Of a stretch of DNA of 33,514 nt, positions 8,536 to 16,801 are shown piece by piece. The notes under the pieces were generated by a model that was given only the letters and a program-made list of their open reading frames with translations, was not told the DNA's origin and searched no databases. The stretch is from Sphingopyxis sp. (GTDB taxonomy: Bacteria > Pseudomonadota > Alphaproteobacteria > Sphingomonadales > Sphingomonadaceae): contig JAGHZY010000040.1 in assembly GCA_017745175.1 (NCBI GenBank), positions 1 to 33,514 on the forward strand. The letters are read 5' to 3'. A program made the position numbers and the translations under genes. The first letter of the stretch is position 1, and each line of letters opens with the position of its first letter.

Positions 8536-9399
8536 ATGGATAACCAGCCCTCCCCCATCCCGCTCGCCGCGCTGATCCAGATGACGAGCGGGATCGACCC
8601 CGCCGGGAACCTTCGCACGATCGACCGCGCAATGGGCGAAGCAGCGGCCCATGGCGCGACCATGGCCTTCCTTCCCGAAATGTCGCTGCTGCTCGACCGC
8701 GACCGCGCGCGTTCGGCCGCACATATTGCGCGGGAGGCCGACAGCCCATGGCCCGCCGCCTTGCAGGAAATGGCGCAGCGGCACGGTCTGTGGCTCCATT
8801 CGGGCTCGATGCCGCTGCTCACCGACGATGGTGCGCGGCGCGTGAACCGCAGCCATGTCATCGCGGCCGACGGCAGCATCCGCGCGCGCTACGACAAGAT
8901 CCACATGTTCGACGTGACCCTGCCGTCGGGCGAGAACTGGCAGGAATCGGCAGCCTATGCCGGCGGGAATGCCCTGACCGTGGTCGATACCCCGCTGGGG
9001 CGCCTCGGACTCAGCGTCTGTTACGACCTGCGCTTTCCCGAACTCTATCGGGCGCTGGTCGACCGGGGAGCGATCGCGGTCGCAATCCCTGCCGCGTTCA
9101 CCGTATCGACGGGCGAGGCACATTGGCACGTGCTGATGCGCGCGCGGGCGATCGAAACGGGATGCCATGTCATAGCGGCGGCGCAAGGCGGAACGCATGC
9201 CGACGGACGGCAGACATATGGCCACAGCATCGCGGTCGATCCATGGGGCACAATCCTCGCCGACGCCCGTCTGAACGGCGATACCGGCGAAAAGGACTAT
9301 GTGCTGACCATCGCGCCGATCGCCGAAGACGCCGTCGATCGCGCGCGCCAGGCCATTCCGCTGGCGCGGTCGCGCGAAATCCGGAACGTGACGCTCTAG
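8536..9399 (+). CDS. Carbon-nitrogen hydrolase, Nit1/Nit2-like (probable deaminated-glutathione amidase)
   Basis: The nitrilase-superfamily cytosolic amidase is 287 residues long. The catalytic triad is visible: Glu48 (FLPEMS), Lys121 (YDKIHMFDV) and Cys162 (SVCYDLRFPEL). The YDKIHxFDV and CYDLRFPEL wording is that of Nit-type amidases, which repair deaminated glutathione made by transaminase side reactions; this substrate is inferred from the subfamily. The ATG at 8536 follows the weak purine stretch GGGGTAATGG. It is followed by an isolated hairpin (9472-9502) and is probably a single-gene unit. Confidence 0.92.
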   Translation: MDNQPSPIPLAALIQMTSGIDPAGNLRTIDRAMGEAAAHGATMAFLPEMSLLLDRDRARSAAHIAREADSPWPAALQEMAQRHGLWLHSGSMPLLTDDGARRVNRSHVIAADGSIRARYDKIHMFDVTLPSGENWQESAAYAGGNALTVVDTPLGRLGLSVCYDLRFPELYRALVDRGAIAVAIPAAFTVSTGEAHWHVLMRARAIETGCHVIAAAQGGTHADGRQTYGHSIAVDPWGTILADARLNGDTGEKDYVLTIAPIAEDAVDRARQAIPLARSREIRNVTL

Positions 9400-9471
9400 A
9401 TCTTTTGAATCCGCACTCGCACTGCGCAACGCGGGCCCTGCGCCCCGCACAGATGCGAATGCCCAATGCAC

Positions 9472-9502
9472 AAAGGGCCCCGAGCGAAGCTCGGAGCCCT
9501 TT
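9472..9502. terminator. Bidirectional hairpin terminator
   Basis: AAAGGGCCCCGAGC (9472-9485) and GCTCGGAGCCCTTT (9489-9502) form a 14-base-pair stem with one mismatch and a GAA loop. It lies between two convergent genes, the Nit hydrolase and the 75-residue exported protein, and ends with TTT on both strands. It probably serves both. Confidence 0.7.
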
Positions 9503-9526
9503 GGTATTGGTAGCGATCAGCCGATA

Positions 9527-9754
9527 TTACGGGCTGGTCGGCGAATCGTCGTCGTTGTCCGACGCGATGATGATGCCGCCAACGACAGCAACGAGAGCGA
9601 GGACAGCGATGATCCAGCTCGTGCTGCCTTCGAGTTCGCTCTGGCCGTCAACAGCCGAGACTGCGCTGGCTGCGGGAGCAGCCGACGCGGCAACCGGCGC
9701 CGCAATCATCGAGGTCGCTGCGAGAGAGATCGCAGCCTTCTTAAGCAGGTTCAT
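9527..9754 (-). CDS. Small exported/membrane protein with acidic tail
   Basis: The 75-residue protein is of unknown function. It has a signal peptide (MNLLKKAAISLAATSMIA, with AxA sites near residues 21-27), a short linker, one hydrophobic helix (SWIIAVLALVAVVGGIIIAS) and an acidic ending DNDDDSPTSP. The start at 9754 is preferred over the adjacent ATG at 9757 because GGAG then sits six bases upstream. It is flanked by a promoter-like element upstream and a strong terminator downstream, so it is probably a monocistronic, well-expressed gene. I recall similar small sphingomonad proteins ending in DDxPTSP but know no function. It could be an inner-membrane anchored periplasmic peptide. Confidence 0.75.
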   Translation of the reverse strand: MNLLKKAAISLAATSMIAAPVAASAAPAASAVSAVDGQSELEGSTSWIIAVLALVAVVGGIIIASDNDDDSPTSP

Positions 9755-9828
9755 CATATTCTCCGTCCACTGGATTACTCTTGTCGAATCACACCGGCGA
9801 TTTCCCCCCGGTCTGCTTCTGCAGCGCC

Positions 9829-9857
9829 TTCTTAGGCACGGCATTCAGCAATTGCAA
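9829..9857 (-). promoter_or_regulatory. Candidate promoter of the small exported protein gene
   Basis: On the minus strand TTGCAA (9852-9857) and TAAGAA (9829-9834) are separated by 17 bases, about 75 bases upstream of the start codon at 9754. The surrounding AT-rich stretch (9885-9915) lies further upstream. It is a pattern-based inference. Confidence 0.35.
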
Positions 9858-9905
9858 CGACGTTTTGCCCTAGCCCGACAAATGTTAGTAAATAATAAAT
9901 ATGGG

Positions 9906-9935
9906 AAAAACTTGTTGAAACGCGCGCGTTTCAAC
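9906..9935 (-). terminator. Rho-independent terminator of the Nudix gene
   Basis: A perfect 22-base palindrome (9914-9935; half site GTTGAAACGCG) overlaps the Nudix stop codon. On the minus strand it is followed by AAG and five T residues (9906-9910). Stem, position and T-run fit an intrinsic terminator. Because the palindrome is perfect, a protein-binding role is a second possibility. Confidence 0.65.
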
Positions 9936-10725
9936 CCCGCCGGACGCGATCGAAAGATTCGCTTGTGACGGGATATCCGAGATGCCCGGGAATGCACAGG
10001 AAACTTTGTCCGTCGCGATCCTCGATCCAGGGCGTGATCAGCTCGACCGGAAACCGGCCGGAATGCGCGGCAAATCCGGCGAAATCGGCGGACTGCGCCA
10101 GGCGTTCAAGATTGCGGCGGGTCGGGAAGATCACCGACACCTCGCCGCGGTCGGCCATCGCGAGCGTCTCTGCCGCGCTTGCCCAGAAAATATGGCTGTG
10201 CTCGGCTTCCTCGACGGTAAGCTCGTGCCCGTGCGGGGGCGCGGCGACGACATAGAAACGCGTGTCGAAGGTTCGCGCTTCCTTGAAATTCGGGCACCAG
10301 CGCGCGAACGGAATGAAGGATTCGAGCGCAATCCGGTCGCCCCGCGCCATCAATATATCGGAAAGCAGCGTCCCCGCGAGCAAGGCCTGCCGCACCTCGG
10401 CGACATCGTGCTCAGCCAGCCCCGGCCAGCCCACCGCAAGCCCGGTTTCCTCGAGCGTTTCGCGCAGCGCCGCCACCCGCGCGGCGCCATCGGCCTCGTC
10501 GATGCCGGTCCCGTACAGGCGCGCCACCCGATAGTCGTCGGGATCGACGCGACCGCCCGGGAACACGACGGCGCCGGCAGCAAAGGCCATTTTTTCGGAG
10601 CGCTTGACCATCAGTATCTCGTCGGGGCGACCGCCCTCCGACGGACGCATGATGACCAGCGTCGCCGCGGGAATGGCACCATCGGGCAGGGTTTCGGGCA
10701 GCGGGGTCGGCGGCGTATCGGTCAT
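9931..10725 (-). CDS. NUDT19-like Nudix hydrolase
   Basis: The 264-residue protein opens with the NUDT19-like pattern (AATLVIMRPSEGG, ILMVKRSEKMAFAAGAVVFP, GGRVD). The Nudix box is split: GGRVDPDD is followed by an insertion before the helix carrying RETLEETGL. That insertion is typical of the NUDT19/RP2 branch, which includes (acyl-)CoA diphosphatases. CoA turnover is therefore the best guess, not a demonstrated activity. The start at 10725 (MTDTPPTPLPETL) is chosen because upstream codons look non-coding; an ATG at 10761 is the alternative. No clear ribosome binding site is seen. It is divergent from the DUF4126 gene and ends in a palindromic terminator. Confidence 0.85.
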   Translation of the reverse strand: MTDTPPTPLPETLPDGAIPAATLVIMRPSEGGRPDEILMVKRSEKMAFAAGAVVFPGGRVDPDDYRVARLYGTGIDEADGAARVAALRETLEETGLAVGWPGLAEHDVAEVRQALLAGTLLSDILMARGDRIALESFIPFARWCPNFKEARTFDTRFYVVAAPPHGHELTVEEAEHSHIFWASAAETLAMADRGEVSVIFPTRRNLERLAQSADFAGFAAHSGRFPVELITPWIEDRDGQSFLCIPGHLGYPVTSESFDRVRRG

Positions 10726-10835
10726 GATGAAGGCGATAACCCCGCGATACCGCCTTGTCATCCCGGCATTGCGGGCGCGCGCCGACCGGTGCAAGATGAC
10801 GGGCGGCCAACGGATTGCAGACGGGGAGCAGGACA

Positions 10836-11462
10836 TTGGGAATCGTCGAAATTCTGGGCGTCGCCGGCAGCCTGAGCCTTCTTGCCGGATGGCGGCTCTA
10901 CCTGACCATATTGGTCACCGGCATCGCGATGCACTTCGGCTGGCTTCCGCTCCCCGAGCATCTTGCCGCACTGCAGATACTCGCCAACCCGTGGGTGCTC
11001 GGCGTCGCCGCGGTCGGGACGCTCGCCGAATTTCTTGCCGACAAGATCGCTTGGGTCGACTCGGCATGGGATACGGTCCACAGCATCATCCGGCCCCTTG
11101 GCGGCGCGCTTCTTGCGCTCGCGCTCGTCGATTCATCGGATCCGGCGTGGCAGGTGATCGCTTTCCTGCTCGGCGGCGGCGGCGCGCTGCTCAGTCATGG
11201 CGCCAAGGCGACGACGCGCGCGGTCGTCAATGTCAGCCCCGAGCCGTTCAGCAACGCCGCAGTCTCGACAGGCGAGGATCTCGCGACCGGCGGGCTGCTC
11301 GCACTCGCCATCGCCTATCCGCCGCTCGCGATCGTGATCGCGATCCTGCTCGCGGTCGCCGCGGTCGTTGTCATCATCGCGCTGCGCCGTCTGCTGCGCA
11401 ATATCAAGGCGACGCTGAAGCGCGCGCTGGGCGACGAACCGCAAACCACTCTGGATGCTTAG
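10836..11462 (+). CDS. DUF4126 domain membrane protein
   Basis: The 208-residue integral membrane protein belongs to the DUF4126 family, with no known function. It has about five hydrophobic segments (IVEILGVAGSLSLLAGWRLY at the N-terminus; LAIVIAILLAVAAVVVIIAL near the C-terminus) and a basic C-terminal tail. The start is TTG at 10836, chosen because GGAG (10825-10828) is ideally spaced 7 bases upstream; another TTG at 10815 would add seven residues without such a site. It is divergent from the Nudix gene and 73 bases ahead of the autotransporter gene, probably as a separate unit. Confidence 0.8.
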   Translation: MGIVEILGVAGSLSLLAGWRLYLTILVTGIAMHFGWLPLPEHLAALQILANPWVLGVAAVGTLAEFLADKIAWVDSAWDTVHSIIRPLGGALLALALVDSSDPAWQVIAFLLGGGGALLSHGAKATTRAVVNVSPEPFSNAAVSTGEDLATGGLLALAIAYPPLAIVIAILLAVAAVVVIIALRRLLRNIKATLKRALGDEPQTTLDA

Positions 11463-11535
11463 GGATTTGGCAATACTCGCTTTATAGTCTGGCCGAACAG
11501 GGGGGGCTCGCTGATCCGAAAGGAAGTGAAGTCCC

Positions 11536-14364
11536 ATGCCCGTGCGCGCAATTCCGGACGCAACCGCCCTTCCCCGCCGCGGGAAATATCTTCTCCTCTC
11601 GACCGCCATCGTCATCGCGCTGGGCCCGACTGCGCCCGCCCTTGCCCAATGCGTTTTTACGCCGACGGCAGGCGACGACGCGCACGTCTGCAGCAGCGGC
11701 ACCTCGCCCGCCGGACTCAATGATCCCGATGGCAACAACCCGCTCACCCTCCCGACGGGCGGAACCGGAACCGTCGCCGGCAATGTCCTTTTCGGAAACG
11801 GGACCGACATCGTCATCATGAACTCGGGCCGGATCAACGGCTCGGTCGACCAGGGCAATGGCGACGACCGGTTCGAGATCAGCACCGGAACCGTCACCGG
11901 GCAGGTCCAGCAGGGCGAAGGGGTCGACGATTTCGTCATGACCGGGGGCGAGGTGGGCACGCTCAACCAGGGCGGGTCGATGGATACCTTCCTGATGACC
12001 GGCGGCCGCATCGTCGATGCCTTCGACGATGGCGATACCGCGCGAATGACCGGCGGGCGCATCGGACGCGTCAACATGAAACTCGCTGACAATCTGTTCG
12101 ACATGTCGGGCGGCACGATCGACCGCAACCTCGTCGCGGGCTTCGGAAACGATACGATCATCCTTTCCGGCGGGACAATCGGCGGCAATATCAGCGTGTC
12201 GGGCGGCACCGACAGCGTGACGATCACCGGCGGGTCGGTCGGCGGCGACGTGTTGCTCAGCGTCGGGACCGACAGCTTCGTCTGGGATGGCGGCGGCGTC
12301 GTGCACGGCACGATCGATCTCGGCGGCGACAACGACAGCGCGCGGCTCGTCGACCTGACTGCCGCGCACCTCGGCCGGTCGCCGCGGATCACCGGCGGCG
12401 AAGGCAGCGACACGCTCGTCTTCGACAATGTGACGAGCGCCGGCATCGCGCGGTTCGACGGCTGGGAAAGCATCCGGGCAACGAACGACAGCGAGCTCAC
12501 TTTCGACGGCTTCCTGACCCTCGGCGATGCCGGGACGGGCACGGGGCGTTTCGAACTCGACGCGTCGAGCACCATCTTCGGCGGCGGCCTTGACGGCGGG
12601 ATCGCCGCCTTTACCGCGGGCCAGCGCGCGACGCTGGTCAACGCGGGGCGGATCGACCTGACCAACGGCGGCAACATGCCGGGCGACAGTTTTACCGTGC
12701 GCGGCGACTATATCGGCAACGACGGCCTGCTGCTCATCGACACCGTGCTCGGCAACGACGCCTCGTCCTCCGACAAGCTGGTGATCGACGGCGGCAGCGC
12801 GTCGGGTACGACGGGCGTCACGGTGCTCAATGCGGGCGGCACGGGGGCGGTCACCGCGCAGAACGGCATCCTCGTCATCGAGGCGATCAATGGCGCGACG
12901 ACCGCGAGCGGCGCCTTCGCGCTCAACCATCGCGTCGCGGTCGGCGCCTATGAATATTTTCTCTTCCGCGGCGGCACGACCGCGGGAACGGGGCAGAACT
13001 GGTATCTGCGATCGACACTGCCGCCCCCGCCACCAGCCGTGCCCGCGCCCGAAACGCCCCCGCCTCCCCAGCCGGCGCCCGCGCCGCCGGTCCTGACGCC
13101 TCCCCCCGCGCCAGCGCCCGAGCCGGCACCGCCCGAACCGCCGGCGCCACCGCCTGCCCCGGTGCCCGATCCGCCGCCGCCGCCGCCCGAGCCTACGCCG
13201 GTCAATCCCGATCCGGTCGATCCCGCGCCGCCGGTGACCGTGACCGACCCGCCGCCAACACAGACCCCGGCTCCTCAGCCGGCGCCGGAACCCGAGGCGC
13301 CGCCGCCGCCGCCCGAACCGCCGGCCGAGCCTGCACCCCTGCCGCCGCCCGAACCCGAGGTCGCACCCGAACCCCCGACGCCCGGCGCGACGCCGGTGGT
13401 CGCCGAAGCCGGCGAGGTGGTGCCGCTCTATCGCCCCGAGGTCGCGGCCTTCGTCGCCTCGGTACCGGTCGCACATCACCTTGCCAGCGCGACGCTCGGC
13501 ACTTTCCACGAGCGCCGCGGCGAGCAGGCGCTGCTGCGCGGCGGCGGCGTGCTGCCCGCGACATGGGGCCGCATCTTTGCCGAGAACAGCGAGATCAAAT
13601 GGGACGGCGACGTCGCCCCCTCGCTCGACGGCGACCTTTCGGGTTTCCAGATCGGACAGGATTTTGCCGGTTTCGGCGAAGAGGGGGGGACGAGCATCCG
13701 CCTCGGCGCCTTCGTCGGGCGCTCGTCGACCGACGGTACCGTTCGCGGCGGCGCGCTCGGCTGGAACGACCTGACCGTCGGTCAGATCGACGTCAGGGCG
13801 ACGAGCCTTGCCGGCTATGCGACGCTCGTGGGGACAAGCGGCTGGTATGTCGATGCCGTCGTCATGCACAGCTGGTTCGACGGCGAGAGTTCGGCGAGTT
13901 CGGGCGAGGCGATCGACATCGACGGCAACGGCTGGACCGCCTCGCTCGAGGCCGGCTATCCGCTCGCCCTGTCGAGCCGCTGGACACTCGAACCGCAAGC
14001 GCAGATCCTGTGGCAACAGGTCAGGCTCGACGACCGCGCCGACGCGTTTTCGACGATCGATTTCGCTACCGGCGATGTGCTCACCGGACGCGCGGGGCTA
14101 CGGCTGCAGGGCAAATATGGCGGCTTCCAGCCCTATCTCCACGCCAGCCTGTGGCACGGCTTTTCGGGCGATCAGTCGACGCGCTTCGGCACCGACCCGA
14201 TCAGCACCGATCTCGGCCGGACCGAGGCCGAGGTCGGCGCCGGACTGATCGCGCGCTTCGGCGAGAGCGTCGCGGTACATGTGAAGGGCGACTATGCGTT
14301 CGACGCCGACGGGCCGCGCAGCCGGCGCTATGGCGGCACGGTCGGCGTCACGATCCGCTGGTAG
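11536..14364 (+). CDS. Autotransporter (type Va secretion) with GG-repeat passenger
   Basis: The 942-residue outer-membrane protein has three parts. A signal peptide runs to about residue 38 (ends APALAQ). The passenger holds degenerate repeats of roughly 20 residues, each with a hydrophobic strand followed by GG-x-[IV] (MTGGEVG, MTGGRIV, MTGGRIG, MSGGTID, LSGGTIG, ITGGSVG), as expected for a beta-helix. A proline-rich linker of about 125 residues (~496-620) leads to the C-terminal beta-barrel (~670-942), which ends in an aromatic residue (VTIRW). The barrel should thread the passenger to the cell surface. An AAGGAAGTG sequence precedes the ATG. Its passenger function (adhesion or other) is unknown. 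A frame of 844 residues on the other strand is a shadow. Confidence 0.9.
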   Translation: MPVRAIPDATALPRRGKYLLLSTAIVIALGPTAPALAQCVFTPTAGDDAHVCSSGTSPAGLNDPDGNNPLTLPTGGTGTVAGNVLFGNGTDIVIMNSGRINGSVDQGNGDDRFEISTGTVTGQVQQGEGVDDFVMTGGEVGTLNQGGSMDTFLMTGGRIVDAFDDGDTARMTGGRIGRVNMKLADNLFDMSGGTIDRNLVAGFGNDTIILSGGTIGGNISVSGGTDSVTITGGSVGGDVLLSVGTDSFVWDGGGVVHGTIDLGGDNDSARLVDLTAAHLGRSPRITGGEGSDTLVFDNVTSAGIARFDGWESIRATNDSELTFDGFLTLGDAGTGTGRFELDASSTIFGGGLDGGIAAFTAGQRATLVNAGRIDLTNGGNMPGDSFTVRGDYIGNDGLLLIDTVLGNDASSSDKLVIDGGSASGTTGVTVLNAGGTGAVTAQNGILVIEAINGATTASGAFALNHRVAVGAYEYFLFRGGTTAGTGQNWYLRSTLPPPPPAVPAPETPPPPQPAPAPPVLTPPPAPAPEPAPPEPPAPPPAPVPDPPPPPPEPTPVNPDPVDPAPPVTVTDPPPTQTPAPQPAPEPEAPPPPPEPPAEPAPLPPPEPEVAPEPPTPGATPVVAEAGEVVPLYRPEVAAFVASVPVAHHLASATLGTFHERRGEQALLRGGGVLPATWGRIFAENSEIKWDGDVAPSLDGDLSGFQIGQDFAGFGEEGGTSIRLGAFVGRSSTDGTVRGGALGWNDLTVGQIDVRATSLAGYATLVGTSGWYVDAVVMHSWFDGESSASSGEAIDIDGNGWTASLEAGYPLALSSRWTLEPQAQILWQQVRLDDRADAFSTIDFATGDVLTGRAGLRLQGKYGGFQPYLHASLWHGFSGDQSTRFGTDPISTDLGRTEAEVGAGLIARFGESVAVHVKGDYAFDADGPRSRRYGGTVGVTIRW

Positions 14365-14367
14365 GCC

Positions 14368-15591
14368 TCAGGCGGGGAGCAGCGCCTTCAGCGGCGTTTC
14401 GGTGTCGGCGAGCTGCTCCGCCGTCGCGGCGAGCCCGGCGGTGACGATCATGCGGCCCTGGACATAGTCCCTGGTCGCATTGACGCAGTCGAGCGCGATC
14501 ACGCGGCCCGCCTTGAGGTAGACGACCGAGAAGCTGCGCGTCGCGGGGTCGCCGCGCAGCACCGCCTGATCGTGCCCGGTCGACAGCCCCGCGGTCTGGA
14601 GCTTGAGGTCATACTGGTTCGACCAGAACCACGGGATCGCATGATAGGGCGCCTCGTCGCCGACGATGCCCTTCGCCACGACGTTCGCCTGATCATTGGC
14701 ATTCTGCACCGATTCGAGCCGGATTTCGGCGCCTTCGGCAAAATCGTTCACATGCGCCGCGCAGTCGCCGATCGCATAGATGTCAGGCAGGCTCGTCTTG
14801 CAGAGGCGGTCGACGCGCACGCCGTTGGCGCAATCGGCGCCAGCGGCGACCAGCGGTTCGATCGCGGGCACGATGCCGATCCCGACGATGACGAGGTCGG
14901 CGGGGATGACTTCGCCGTCGGACAGGCGCACGCCGGTGGCATGGTCCGCTCCCTCGATCGCGTCGACGCACACGCCGAGCCGGAGATCGACGCCATGGTC
15001 GCGATGCTCCTTTTCATAGAAGCGCGACAGCTCCTCGCCGGCGACGCGCGCGAGCACCCTGTCGAGCGCCTCGAGCAGCACGACCTTCTTGCCCGCCTTG
15101 TTGAGCACCGCGGCCGCCTCGAGCCCGATATAGCCTCCGCCGATCACCACGATCTGCTTCGCGGTTTCGGACGCGGCTTTCATCGCGTCGGCATCGGCGC
15201 GCGTGCGCACACCCTGCACGCCGGGCAGATCGCCGCCGGGGATCGGCAACATCCGGGGATGTCCGCCGGTCGCCCATACCAGCTTGCCATAGCCGATCGT
15301 CTCGCCGCTGTCGGTGGTTATGTTATGCGCCGCCGGGTCCACCGAAACGACGCGCTTGCCGAGCAGCATCGTCACCTCGCGCTCGTCCCAATATCTGGCG
15401 GGGCGGAGCTGGATGCGTTCGAATTCCTTCTCGCCGGCGAAATATTCCTTCGACAGCGGCGGGCGTTCATAGGGAAGTTCGGGCTCTTCGCCGACGATCG
15501 CGATTGTGCCTTCGAACTTCTGCGTGCGCAGCATCACCGCCACCTGCGCACCGCCATGCCCCGCGCCCACGATCACCACGTCGAACTGCAT
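14368..15591 (-). CDS. FAD-dependent ferredoxin reductase (rhodocoxin/putidaredoxin reductase type)
   Basis: The 407-residue flavoprotein passes electrons from NAD(P)H to a ferredoxin-type partner. It has the FAD Rossmann motif GAGHGG at residues 9-14, the ERPPLSK signature (residues ~42-48), the NAD(P)H-binding GGGYIG at 151-156, and the second FAD motif IYAIGDCA ending at residue 278. The start at 15591 ([11 protein letters not shown]) has GAGGAG and AAGG upstream. No ferredoxin or cytochrome P450 gene lies nearby, so the partner is unknown. It is convergent with the autotransporter, with three bases between stop codons. Confidence 0.9.
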   Translation of the reverse strand: MQFDVVIVGAGHGGAQVAVMLRTQKFEGTIAIVGEEPELPYERPPLSKEYFAGEKEFERIQLRPARYWDEREVTMLLGKRVVSVDPAAHNITTDSGETIGYGKLVWATGGHPRMLPIPGGDLPGVQGVRTRADADAMKAASETAKQIVVIGGGYIGLEAAAVLNKAGKKVVLLEALDRVLARVAGEELSRFYEKEHRDHGVDLRLGVCVDAIEGADHATGVRLSDGEVIPADLVIVGIGIVPAIEPLVAAGADCANGVRVDRLCKTSLPDIYAIGDCAAHVNDFAEGAEIRLESVQNANDQANVVAKGIVGDEAPYHAIPWFWSNQYDLKLQTAGLSTGHDQAVLRGDPATRSFSVVYLKAGRVIALDCVNATRDYVQGRMIVTAGLAATAEQLADTETPLKALLPA

Positions 15592-15691
15592 TGCCTTCGT
15601 CTCCTCTCGCCTCCCGCAGCGCGCCCCTCGCACGGGGTTCCTGGAGAGGCAAGCAGGTGCTTCGTTGCCGGGATGAAAGAAAAGCTGCGGA

Positions 15692-16402
15692 TCAGGAAAG
15701 ACCGGCGAGCCATTCGGCGATCATCGCGCGCCCCGCGGCAACGGCCGACGCGCCAAGACGGCGGTGCAGAGCGCGCATGCCTTCGACGCTGCCGCCCGTT
15801 TCGGCCAGCGCGTCGGGCCATTGGCGCAGCCATTCGTCGAAGCGCGGGTCGAGCCCCATTTCGCCGTGAAATTGCAGGGCAAGGATATTGTCGCCGCGAC
15901 GAAAGGCCTGATGGCGATAGGCGGTAGTGGATGCCAGCAATTCGACATCGTCCGGCAGGTCGAAGGTATCGCCGTGCCAGTGCAACACAGGCACCCCGGC
16001 GAGGTGGCGCAACGGCGACGACCGGTCGACGAAATCGAGCGGGTGAAAGCCGACCTCTTTCGCCGGCCCCCGATAGACGCGCGCACCCATCGCCGCCGCC
16101 ATCATCTGCGCGCCGAAACAGACCCCCAGCGTCGGCCGCCCCTCGTCGATCCGGCGTGCGAGCCGCCGCATCTGGCAGGCGATCCATGGATGCTCGTCCT
16201 GCTCATAGACCCCCATCGGCCCGCCCATCATGATGAGCAGGTCGGGCTCGACGAGGTCGACCGCGCCAAAACCGGCGTCGCCGACATCGACACGATCGAG
16301 CTCGTAGCCGGCCGCCTCGATCGGCGCGCGATATCCCGCAATCCCTTCGTGGGGGACATGGCGGATGATGAGGCCTTTCTTTCGGGTCGTCGGGCTGGTC
16401 AT
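15692..16402 (-). CDS. Class I glutamine amidotransferase-like protein
   Basis: The 236-residue protein has a stand-alone GATase1 fold. The nucleophile is Cys95 (GVCFGAQM) and the other triad members are His179 and Glu181 (QFHGE). An oxyanion loop [11 protein letters not shown] precedes it. Stand-alone members of this family, often annotated GMP synthase-like, act as amidases or gamma-glutamyl hydrolases with unknown physiological substrate. The start at 16402 is preferred; an in-frame ATG at 16444 adds 14 residues. It follows the ACT-like gene with a gap of 144 bases that holds an inverted repeat (TGTCT-N4-AGACA, 16449-16462). Confidence 0.85.
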   Translation of the reverse strand: MTSPTTRKKGLIIRHVPHEGIAGYRAPIEAAGYELDRVDVGDAGFGAVDLVEPDLLIMMGGPMGVYEQDEHPWIACQMRRLARRIDEGRPTLGVCFGAQMMAAAMGARVYRGPAKEVGFHPLDFVDRSSPLRHLAGVPVLHWHGDTFDLPDDVELLASTTAYRHQAFRRGDNILALQFHGEMGLDPRFDEWLRQWPDALAETGGSVEGMRALHRRLGASAVAAGRAMIAEWLAGLS

Positions 16403-16546
16403 TTCGGGCGATGAATCGAGTGGTTGCCGCGCTGTTTCGAACAACCCCTGTCTAGCCAGACAACGGCCTCTCTGTCACTCTACCAAAGCAGTAGAGATAC
16501 TGTTGCGGCCCGTAGCTGAGCTTGGCTCCGTTCGCTGCGGGCCGCC

Positions 16547-16801
16547 TCACTCCGCGGCCACCAGTTCGGCAGGCGGCTCTTCGAGTACCGAAGCCGTAAC
16601 CGCGACCACCTCGCCAAGCTTTGCCGCGATGGTCGTGGCCTGACCGGTCGCCAGCCCCGCAACCGTCACCTCGATCCGCATATGCGTCGACAGGACCTGC
16701 ATCGTCATCGCGTCGGGCACGATCGCGCGCTGCGCGAAATAATTGGCGACGCGCGGCAGCGATTGCGGATCGAGGATCGCATCGACACAGAAGCGATGCA
16801 T
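16547..16801 (-). CDS. Small ACT-like domain protein coupled to the amino-acid dehydrogenase
   Basis: The 84-residue protein (MHRFCVDAILDPQSLPRV at the start, IEVTVAGLATGQATTIAAKL in the middle) has the beta-alpha-beta-beta-alpha-beta pattern and wording of a single ACT domain, the small fold that senses amino acids, as in acetolactate synthase small subunits. Its ATG overlaps the stop of the leucine-type dehydrogenase (TGATG), so translation is coupled and the two products are probably made together. I infer a regulatory subunit or sensor for the dehydrogenase, but no function is known. A GCGGCCCG/CGGGCCGC inverted repeat (16505-16545) follows the stop. Confidence 0.75.
   Translation of the reverse strand: MHRFCVDAILDPQSLPRVANYFAQRAIVPDAMTMQVLSTHMRIEVTVAGLATGQATTIAAKLGEVVAVTASVLEEPPAELVAAE

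Noticed and set aside
13021..13395. Repetitive CCG-rich tract as a DNA repeat or CRISPR-like array
   Set aside because: It encodes the proline-rich linker of the autotransporter in frame; units are irregular and there are no spacers.
11482..14016. Open frame of 844 codons opposite the autotransporter gene
   Set aside because: Low-complexity Arg/Gly/Asp-rich translation without motifs; the plus-strand gene has signal peptide, repeats, linker and barrel.
16449..16462. Inverted repeat TGTCT-N4-AGACA upstream of the glutamine amidotransferase gene as an operator
   Set aside because: A single short palindrome with no second copy and no adjacent regulator to assign it to.
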